Shown: positions 27,547 to 34,493 of the stretch, in pieces | Layout of the letters: every line of letters starts with the position of its first letter | Position numbering within the stretch: position 1 is the stretch's first letter | The notes under the pieces: generated by a model | The model's database searches: none | Told to the model about the DNA's origin: nothing | Seen by the model: the letters and a program-made list of their open reading frames with translations, nothing else | NCBI GenBank assembly: GCA_026417755.1 | Contig: JAOACQ010000026.1 | Location: 1 to 34,493, forward strand | Direction of reading: 5' to 3' | DNA from: Brevinematales bacterium | GTDB taxonomy: Bacteria > Spirochaetota > Brevinematia > Brevinematales > JAOACQ01 | Length of the DNA: 34,493 nt | Made by a program: the position numbers and the translations under genes

Positions 27547-29679
27547 ATGAATCTTATAGCAGATGCATTGACAGTTTTTGGTAGTAGATTTGGTATCGGG
27601 ATTAATCCGGCTCATAAGGAATGTTATCTTATTAAATCTAACGATATAAAATCCTTTCCTTTTGAAATCGAGGCTGGAATTGAAATAGAGGGTAGAAAAA
27701 TTTATCTCCCACTTTGTAAGGATAAAGAGTATTTTTTCTTTCATGACCAGAAAATTACACCTACGACAATGACAATAAGTGGTATAGATCCTGATAGTGG
27801 GCTTCACTTTAAACTTACTTTCAGAATTCCTTTTAGACCAAAAGATGTTTCATTTTCTACGGTTCCGGTTATTTACTTAGAGGCTCAGGTTGAGAGGCTT
27901 GCTAATCCATTCAGGTGGTTTTATGTTAAAGTAAAGGATGTAGATTTTAAGATTTTTTTAAAAATAAAATCTAACAATTTTGAGTTTGAGTATAATAAAG
28001 ATAAAAAAGAGCTTGATTTATCTTATACACATACAATAAGAAGGCCACCAGAAACAAAAGAAGGGCTTCTTGCTCAGAATACGACTCCAATTATTGAAGA
28101 AAGAAAGACAAAGAATAAGATTGCTATAATTGAGGGTAATTATGAAAAAGATGGTTTTTATGAAAATATTTCTACAAATGATAACAAAAAGATAGTTCTT
28201 TGCTGGGGCGATTTTGAATCTGCTACCCTTCTTGTAAAGGATAAATTGAGAGAATTTAAATATACAGAGTTTTTAAAAAACCTTGATGAAGTTATAAGAT
28301 GGGGGAAAAATAACTATAAGAATGTAGTTGAAAATTCTACAAAAGTTGATAACATATTTTTGTCCCACAAATTGGGCTCTTCTTTAAGTAATTTGCTTTC
28401 TATGACTCTGCATTCCTGGCTTTACGATACATGGTATGTTAGACTTGAGGATAAGGATTGGTATTCTGTATGGGAGGGGTCATGTTTCTTTCATTCAACT
28501 GTTGATGTTGAATATACACAATCTCCATTTTATCTATCTGTTTGGCCTGAGTTGTTGGAAATGGAACTTGATGAGTGGCCTGATTTTGGTAAACCTGGAG
28601 AAACTGTTATAGGTGATAGAGGTAAAGGAACTTTGTTCTTGTCTCATGATATGGGTGTGCTCGCTAATGCTGATAGGCAATACTATCCACACGAAATGGA
28701 GGTCGAAGAGAACGCAAACTATATACTAATGGCATATGCTCACTGGAGAAGGACTGGCAAAGACAGTATAATTGAAAAGCATAAAGATTTTATTAAAAAA
28801 CTAATGGATTTTATCATTGCTTGTGATACAACTGGTAATGGAATTCCTGATTTATGTTGTGCAAATACTATAGATGATGCCTCACCCGCAATTCAGTTTG
28901 GTAAAGAACAGATTTATCTTGGTGTTAAGGCTATGGCTTCAATAAAAGCGGGGATTGAAATTCTTAATTATCTTGGAGAAAAAGAGTTATCAAAATACCA
29001 AAAGTTTGCAAGGAATGCTTTAAATACAGTTGAAAAAGAAGGATGGTTGAATGATCATTATATTGTTACTTTGACAAAAACAAAAGATGGTTTGGTTGAT
29101 CCCTGGACAAAAGAAAAACTATCAGGGGAACTTGAAGGTTGGGATGCATACCATATTTATACAGTTAATGGAATTGCACTTCTTGAGATGGTTGGATTTA
29201 ATGTGGGGTTAAATAAAGAAAGAATTAAGAAGGATATTCTTGAAGCCACATACAAAACACTTACAAAATATGGTTGTAGACATAGTACCTATATTTCAAA
29301 AGCAGTAAGTCATGATGTTAAAGTTGGGCTTGCAAGTAGTTCTAACAAAGTTGGATGGATTTCTATGAATATGTTGAGGGATATTGTAGCATGTTATTAT
29401 GGTATTGATCTTTTGCATCTAACTGAAAATTACTGGGATTGGCAGCTTACTACCAATTCTCAGGATATCTATCTATTTTTTGAAACTTTCTATGGGAATA
29501 ATTTAAATCTTTATCCGAGAGGGCTTGCTGTTTTTGGTTATCTTGAAGCTGTTGCAGGTTTTGTCTATGACAAAGTAGCTGGTAAGAAAAAATTTAATCC
29601 GATAAAGAAGGATGTTGATATTCCAATTTTTACATATGCAGATTGGGAAAAGGGAGAAGTACTTAAGATCAAAAAATAA
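27547..29679 (+). CDS. Putative cytosolic (alpha/alpha)6 glycosidase, GH52/GH116-clan-like; possible beta-xylosidase
   Basis: No signal peptide; helical-barrel motifs (MEVEENANYILMAYAHWRRTGK, GWDAYHIYTVNGIALLEMVG); C-terminal SSSNKVGWISMNMLRDIVACYYG and NLYPRGLAVFGYLEA recall GH52. 11 nt downstream of GH10 stop. Confidence 0.5.
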   Translation: MNLIADALTVFGSRFGIGINPAHKECYLIKSNDIKSFPFEIEAGIEIEGRKIYLPLCKDKEYFFFHDQKITPTTMTISGIDPDSGLHFKLTFRIPFRPKDVSFSTVPVIYLEAQVERLANPFRWFYVKVKDVDFKIFLKIKSNNFEFEYNKDKKELDLSYTHTIRRPPETKEGLLAQNTTPIIEERKTKNKIAIIEGNYEKDGFYENISTNDNKKIVLCWGDFESATLLVKDKLREFKYTEFLKNLDEVIRWGKNNYKNVVENSTKVDNIFLSHKLGSSLSNLLSMTLHSWLYDTWYVRLEDKDWYSVWEGSCFFHSTVDVEYTQSPFYLSVWPELLEMELDEWPDFGKPGETVIGDRGKGTLFLSHDMGVLANADRQYYPHEMEVEENANYILMAYAHWRRTGKDSIIEKHKDFIKKLMDFIIACDTTGNGIPDLCCANTIDDASPAIQFGKEQIYLGVKAMASIKAGIEILNYLGEKELSKYQKFARNALNTVEKEGWLNDHYIVTLTKTKDGLVDPWTKEKLSGELEGWDAYHIYTVNGIALLEMVGFNVGLNKERIKKDILEATYKTLTKYGCRHSTYISKAVSHDVKVGLASSSNKVGWISMNMLRDIVACYYGIDLLHLTENYWDWQLTTNSQDIYLFFETFYGNNLNLYPRGLAVFGYLEAVAGFVYDKVAGKKKFNPIKKDVDIPIFTYADWEKGEVLKIKK

Positions 29680-29711
29680 AAAAGAGGGGGAAATTAAACC
29701 CCCTCTTTTTT
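29678..29711. terminator. Bidirectional Rho-independent terminator between convergent genes
   Basis: AAAAAAGAGGGGG-AAATTAAA-CCCCCTCTTTTTT, perfect 13-bp stem with T-tracts on both strands. Confidence 0.95.
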
Positions 29712-29714
29712 TGT

Positions 29715-30884
29715 TTAACCCAGATGAGCTAACAAATCTTTAACTTTATCAGTTTTTTCCCAGTTAAATTCTTCTCTTCCAAAATGACCGTATGAAGCTG
29801 TTTTTTTATAGATGGGTTTTTTAAGGTCTAAAGCCTTAATTATTCCAGCCGGAGTAAGATCAAAAACCTTTTTTACTGCTTCTTCTATCTTTATTTCTGG
29901 AACTTTTGATGTTTCAAAAGTATTTACATAAATTGAAATAGGAAAAGGAACACCTATTGCATAGGATACCTGAATTTCACATATATCGCATACCCCTGTA
30001 GCTACAATATTTTTTGCAATATATCGTGCCATATAGGCTGCACTTCTATCTACTTTACTTGGATCTTTGCCGCTGAATGCACCACCTCCATGGTGACCTG
30101 CGCCACCATAGGTATCTACAATAATCTTTCTACCAGTAAGTCCAGTATCACCATGAGGGCCACCTACTGTAAATCTACCAGTAGGATTGATAAAATATTT
30201 TGTGTTTTTATCAAGTAAACCTGTAGGTTCAAGAACTGGTTTTATTATTTTATTTATTATTGTTTCTTTTATTTCTTCATATGAGACGTTTTCATCATGT
30301 TGATGTGAAAGAACAATTGTGTCTATTCGGATTGGTTTTTTATTTTCATATTCAATTGTTACTTGGCTTTTTGAGTCGGGTCTTAGCCATTTGATTTGCT
30401 TTTCTTTTCTTAACTTTGAAGCATATTTAAGAAGATTGTGTGCAAAAATTATAGGTGCAGGCATAAATTCTTTTGTTTCATTTGTTGCATAACCAAACAT
30501 CATTCCCTGATCACCAGCTCCTTGTTGTCCTTTAAATTCCTCAAGCCCTTGTCCTAAAACACCTTGAGCAATATCCGGCGATTGTTTTTGGATTACGTTG
30601 ATTACAGCCATTGAATTACAATCGAGCCCATATGAGGGGTTGTCATAACCGATTTCTCTCACTGTTTCTCTGACTATATCCTGAATATTAAAATTTGCGT
30701 TTGTAGTGATTTCTCCACCGACAAGAACCATTCCTGTTGTGGTAAATGTTTCACAGGCAACTCTTGAATTTGGATCCTGTGATAAAGCGGCGTCTAAAAT
30801 TGCATCTGATACCTGGTCAGCAACTTTATCCGGGTGTCCTTCGCCAACAGATTCCGAAGTGAAAAGGTATCTTCTTGTTTCCAT
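29715..30884 (-). CDS. metK: S-adenosylmethionine synthetase
   Basis: [65 protein letters not shown]. Confidence 0.97.
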   Translation of the reverse strand: METRRYLFTSESVGEGHPDKVADQVSDAILDAALSQDPNSRVACETFTTTGMVLVGGEITTNANFNIQDIVRETVREIGYDNPSYGLDCNSMAVINVIQKQSPDIAQGVLGQGLEEFKGQQGAGDQGMMFGYATNETKEFMPAPIIFAHNLLKYASKLRKEKQIKWLRPDSKSQVTIEYENKKPIRIDTIVLSHQHDENVSYEEIKETIINKIIKPVLEPTGLLDKNTKYFINPTGRFTVGGPHGDTGLTGRKIIVDTYGGAGHHGGGAFSGKDPSKVDRSAAYMARYIAKNIVATGVCDICEIQVSYAIGVPFPISIYVNTFETSKVPEIKIEEAVKKVFDLTPAGIIKALDLKKPIYKKTASYGHFGREEFNWEKTDKVKDLLAHLG

Positions 30885-31144
30885 AATAATTCCTCTCTTT
30901 TAAATTGTGAAATGATTATTTTAGCTAAAAATAGTAAAAATGTCAAAATTTTTCAGTTGCAAGTATTTTTTTATTCTGATTGTTTTTCTTCTATGCTTTT
31001 AAGTAATAAGTAAAGATTGATTCAGAATGATACAAAGTATCGGAAATTAATACTTTTTTAAAATAAAAACTTCATTTTTAAAAATAATTTTTTAAATATA
31101 TAGTATGTTGGCAAAAAAATAGCTTTTAAGAATATTGTTTTATA

Positions 31145-31196
31145 ACTTCGCTACCCGCAATGACAGAACAAACTGCCATTGCGGAATTTACGAAGT
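31145..31196. repeat. Intergenic imperfect palindromic element
   Basis: Inner stem CCGCAATG(A)CAG/CTG(C)CATTGCGG around AACAAA, outer stem ACTTCG/CGAAGT; GC-richer than surrounding intergenic DNA. Confidence 0.65.
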
Positions 31197-31241
31197 AAGC
31201 AGCACATCTTTCAATTTAGCTTTTTTGATATTTGATTTATC

Positions 31242-31937
31242 TTACTTTTGGATACCCTGTAGATTTAATGTCGGCGGGGCAGTAGGAATACCAAGTTTTT
31301 CCATAAGGGCATCATTTTTTTCAATTTTGAATTCCTGTCTTTTGGAATTAACAAAAGTAGCAATCCATTCCTGAAGTTTTCTATTATAGAGATCTTGTTC
31401 TGCATACATTTTAATCTGTTCAGCTTTCAAGCCCATTTTTTCAAATTGAGCTCTATTTCTCATATAGTAATCTTCAATTTCTGCCTTTGTTGGCTTAAAA
31501 ATACTTTCATCTTTGATAGCACTCTTAAGATAAAGTTTGTAAATAGCATCTCTTAAAGCGAGTTTTATAGCGAGTTTTGAATCAGGAGAGTTGTAAATAC
31601 CACTATTGAGAGCTTTAACTGTCAAAACATATTGAGTTATAAAATTTTCAAGTACTTGATATTTAAGTACGCTTTCATTTGGAAGATTTACCCTCTGCTG
31701 TTCTGGAATCTGGGATAAGAAAAATTTATATCCCTCCTCAAATTCACTTTTGCTAATAGCATATCCGTCGATTTTTACAAGCCAATCATTACCAACTTCA
31801 TTTGCTTTTTGTGGATATAGGGAGATATTTGCGTTTGCCTTTTTACCAAAGGTAAAAAATATTATAGCTCCACCAATCACAAGTCCAACAATAAACGATA
31901 ATCCGATAGGAATTAATAACTCTTTCTTTACATTCAT
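31242..31937 (-). CDS. Membrane-anchored SurA_N-like protein
   Basis: N-terminal TM LLIPIGLSFIVGLVIGGAIIFF; WLVKIDGYAISKSEFEEGYKFFL...VLENFITQYVLTVKA typical of SurA/PrsA N-domains. GGAG before ATG 31937; track start 31949. Confidence 0.65.
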   Translation of the reverse strand: MNVKKELLIPIGLSFIVGLVIGGAIIFFTFGKKANANISLYPQKANEVGNDWLVKIDGYAISKSEFEEGYKFFLSQIPEQQRVNLPNESVLKYQVLENFITQYVLTVKALNSGIYNSPDSKLAIKLALRDAIYKLYLKSAIKDESIFKPTKAEIEDYYMRNRAQFEKMGLKAEQIKMYAEQDLYNRKLQEWIATFVNSKRQEFKIEKNDALMEKLGIPTAPPTLNLQGIQK

Positions 31938-32001
31938 ACTCCACTCCATATTTTAAAATCATATTAATTTATCTTAAAAAAAACAAAAAATCAAGTTTTT
32001 C

Positions 32002-32030
32002 TTGACTTTGATAAAAAAATTTATTATAAT
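32002..32030 (+). promoter_or_regulatory. sigma70-type promoter for D-LDH-like gene
   Basis: TTGACT (32002-32007), 17 nt spacer, TATAAT (32025-32030). Confidence 0.7.
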
Positions 32031-32034
32031 AAGT

Positions 32035-32054
32035 TAGTTAGTGTTTACTAACTA
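32035..32054. promoter_or_regulatory. Palindrome immediately downstream of the -10; candidate operator or 5' mRNA hairpin
   Basis: TAGTTAGT-GTTT-ACTAACTA, 8-bp perfect arms, begins 5 nt after the -10 hexamer. Confidence 0.5.
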
Positions 32055-32068
32055 TAGGGAGGTCTAAT

Positions 32069-33124
32069 ATGACAAAAAGAATTTTATTTTATGATTCCAA
32101 ACCTTACGATATTGAATTTTTTGAAAGAGCTAATAAGAATTATGGTTATGAACTTAAATTTTTTAAAGAAAAGCTAGATAAAGAGACAGCCATCTTATCT
32201 AAGGGATATAATATAGTTTGTTTATTTGTAAATGATGATGCGAGTGATGAGGCTATAAAAATACTCAAGGAAAATAATGTTGATTTGATTGCTTTACGAT
32301 GTGCTGGATATAACAATGTAGATCTAGCATCTGCGTATAAAAATAGGATTCATGTTGTGAGGGTCCCTGCTTATTCTCCTTATGCCGTTGCTGAACATAC
32401 TGTAGCTCTTATGTTAACACTTAACAGAAAAACTCACAAGGCATATTTGAGAACAAGAGAGCTTAATTTCAGTATTAATGGACTTATGGGGTTTGATATG
32501 TATGGTAAAACTGTTGGGGTTATAGGGACAGGTCAGATTGGTAAAATTGCTATCCAGATACTTAAAGGGTTTGGGGTTAAGATACTTGCTTATGATGTTT
32601 ATCCAGATAAAAATTTTGCAGAAAAAATGGATTTTGAATATACAGATCTTGATAATATTTTCAGTGAGTCTGACATAATAACACTCCATTGCCCATTAAC
32701 TCCACAAACAAAGTATATGATTAATGAAAATTCTATTGCAAAGATGAAAGAGGGTGTTGTTATAATTAACACTAGTAGGGGAAAGCTAATCGATACAAAG
32801 GCGTTAATCAATGGCCTTAAGAGTGGAAAGATTGGTGGGGCTGGTCTTGATGTTTATGAGGAAGAAAGTGAATATTTCTTTGAAGATTATTCGACTCAGG
32901 TTATTGAAGATGATGTTCTTGCTAGATTGCTAACTTTTCCTAATGTTTTAATTACTTCGCATCAGGCTTTTTTCACAAAAGAAGCTCTTACCAATATTGC
33001 TGAAACGACATTAAAAAATATTAAAGATTTTTATGATGGAATTCCTCTTAAGAATGAAATATGTTATAGATGTGGACAGACATTTCCGGGTTGTGATAAG
33101 ATGAAAAAGGGGAGGTGCTTTTAA
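32069..33124 (+). CDS. D-isomer-specific 2-hydroxyacid dehydrogenase, D-lactate dehydrogenase-like
   Basis: GVIGTGQIGKIAIQILKGFG, RVPAYSPYAVAEHTVALML, INTSRGKLIDTKAL, HQAFFTKEAL. Confidence 0.9.
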   Translation: MTKRILFYDSKPYDIEFFERANKNYGYELKFFKEKLDKETAILSKGYNIVCLFVNDDASDEAIKILKENNVDLIALRCAGYNNVDLASAYKNRIHVVRVPAYSPYAVAEHTVALMLTLNRKTHKAYLRTRELNFSINGLMGFDMYGKTVGVIGTGQIGKIAIQILKGFGVKILAYDVYPDKNFAEKMDFEYTDLDNIFSESDIITLHCPLTPQTKYMINENSIAKMKEGVVIINTSRGKLIDTKALINGLKSGKIGGAGLDVYEEESEYFFEDYSTQVIEDDVLARLLTFPNVLITSHQAFFTKEALTNIAETTLKNIKDFYDGIPLKNEICYRCGQTFPGCDKMKKGRCF

Positions 33125-33130
33125 TTTTCT

Positions 33131-33159
33131 TTGACAATGTTTATTTTGTGTGCTAAACT
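33131..33159 (+). promoter_or_regulatory. Candidate promoter for DUF554 gene
   Basis: TTGACA (33131-33136), 17 nt spacer, TAAACT (33154-33159). Confidence 0.55.
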
Positions 33160-33175
33160 TTAATCAAGGTGAATT

Positions 33176-33856
33176 ATGTTGATTGGAACAATAGCAAATG
33201 TTGTTACTGTTATAGTGGGTAGTAGTATAGGAATATTGTTTAAAAAATCAATACCGGAGCGTATTACAAAGATTATTTTTGATGGGCTTGGTTTATGTAC
33301 TATTGCTATTTCAATTGGTATGATATTAAAAGCTGAAAATATGATAGTTATTGTTTTCAGTATTTTGCTCGGGGCTTTGACAGGTGAAATTTTAAAGGTT
33401 CAGGAGTTTTTTGATTCACTTGCTTCTAAGCTGAAAAAATTAATTAAATCAAAAGACGAAAATTTTACAGAAGGATTTGTTGGAGCTTTTTTGATATTTT
33501 GTATTGGTGCTATGACTATAACAGGTTGTTTTGATGAAGGTGTGAGAGGGAATTCTACAATTCTTCTCACAAAGGCTATACTCGATGGTTTCTGTTCTAT
33601 TGCTCTGGCTTCTACTTTAGGGAGTGGTGTTCTTTTTTCTTCTATTCCTCTTTTTATATTTCAGGCAGCTTTGACTTTACTTTCAAAATGGATAGAACCT
33701 ATGTTAAGTAGTGTTATTATAAATCAGATTATTGCCACAGGTGGGATTCTTGTTCTTGCTATAGGTGTTAATTTACTCAATATAAAAAAAATAAAGGTTT
33801 CAACTTTATTACCATCAATTATTTATGTGATTATCCTATCAATATTTGTTAAATGA
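33176..33856 (+). CDS. DUF554 family membrane protein
   Basis: MLIGTIANVVTVIVGSSIGILFKKSIPERI...FCIGAMTITGCFDEGVRGNSTILLTKAILDGFCSIALASTLGSGVLFSSIPLFIFQ. Confidence 0.9.
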   Translation: MLIGTIANVVTVIVGSSIGILFKKSIPERITKIIFDGLGLCTIAISIGMILKAENMIVIVFSILLGALTGEILKVQEFFDSLASKLKKLIKSKDENFTEGFVGAFLIFCIGAMTITGCFDEGVRGNSTILLTKAILDGFCSIALASTLGSGVLFSSIPLFIFQAALTLLSKWIEPMLSSVIINQIIATGGILVLAIGVNLLNIKKIKVSTLLPSIIYVIILSIFVK

Positions 33857-34493
33857 GTAATTTTATGGATAAACTTTTGGAGATTTATCATAATATAAAA
33901 GATAAGGTAGATATTCAGCTTAAATCTTTTGATTATTTAAGAGAAAGAGGAAGTGAGGAAGAAATATTTACTGAGCTTGTTTTTTGCCTTCTTACTCCAC
34001 AAAGCAAGGCAAGAATGGCTGAGAAGACTATTGTAAGGCTTAAAGAAAAAAGCCTTCTATTTTCTGCTGATAAGATATGTCTTGCAAATGAACTCAATCT
34101 TGTAAGGTTTAAAAACCATAAGGCAGAATATATTTGTGAAGCACAGCAAAAATTTATAATTAATGGCAAACCTAAGATTAAATCTATACTTGATGAAATT
34201 ACTCCCATCAATGAAAAAAGATTGTGGCTTATTAAAAACATAAAAGGAATGGGGCTGAAAGAAGCCAGCCATTTTTTAAGAAATACAGGATATTATAAAG
34301 AAATAGCTATTCTTGATAGACATATTCTTAAAAATCTTGTTTTATACAAAAAAATAGATGAAATTCCAATTTTATCACTTAAAAACTATCTTAATATTGA
34401 GAATATCATGAAAAAGTGGGCTTTTGAAATAAAAATACCTCTTGAATATCTTGATTATGTTCTTTGGTATAAGGAAACAAATGATATTTATAA
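33853..34493 (+). CDS. N-glycosylase/DNA lyase (Ogg/HhH-GPD type), 3' truncated by window
   Basis: Own translation from ATGA overlap: MSNFMDKLLEIYHNIKD...ELVFCLLTPQSKARMAEKTI...IKGMGLKEASHFLRNTGYYKEIAILDRHILKNL. HhH with Lys, and Asp in LDRH. Absent from ORF track because it has no stop in the window; ATG 33865 is an alternative start. Confidence 0.85.
   Translation, partial: MSNFMDKLLEIYHNIKDKVDIQLKSFDYLRERGSEEEIFTELVFCLLTPQSKARMAEKTIVRLKEKSLLFSADKICLANELNLVRFKNHKAEYICEAQQKFIINGKPKIKSILDEITPINEKRLWLIKNIKGMGLKEASHFLRNTGYYKEIAILDRHILKNLVLYKKIDEIPILSLKNYLNIENIMKKWAFEIKIPLEYLDYVLWYKETNDIY

Noticed and set aside
27310-27807. Minus-strand 165-aa ORF spanning GH10/glycosidase junction
   Set aside because: Antisense to a catalytic domain and a tight operon junction; no domain evidence.
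30885-31140. Possible SAM riboswitch upstream of metK
   Set aside because: The region is AT-rich and I could not find the conserved core of known SAM riboswitch classes; an Infernal scan would be decisive.

Overview
AT-rich bacterial chromosomal window, probably from a thermophilic or plant-polymer-degrading spirochaete. The basis for that is a spirochaete-style FlhB N-terminus and a C-terminal domain resembling CBM64 of Spirochaeta thermophila; no search was run. Contents in order: 3' end of a secreted CBM64-like protein; SurA/parvulin-TPR lipoprotein; mitochondrial-type aconitase; TPR protein and site-2 protease (minus strand); ECF sigma factor overlapping a transmembrane FecR/beta-propeller protein; TPR protein and murC (minus); flgG (minus); TPR membrane protein; HU; cvpA-like gene; small lipoprotein; a minus-strand unit of tRNA-Gly(CCC), ABC permease, ABC ATPase, GH4 glycosidase and BadF/NagK-type kinase; flagellar export operon fliP-fliQ-fliR-flhB-flhA-flhF-flhG; GH10 xylanase lipoprotein plus a cytosolic (alpha/alpha)6 glycosidase-like protein; metK; SurA-like membrane protein; D-lactate-dehydrogenase-like enzyme; DUF554; and a truncated Ogg-type DNA glycosylase. 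No CRISPR array, rRNA, transposase or prophage was seen. The best leads are the ECF/FecR-propeller pair next to an S2P gene, the tRNA-led ABC/GH4/kinase unit with a substituted Walker A and no binding protein, the GH10/GH52-like xylan pair, and several unexplained palindromes or leader structures.
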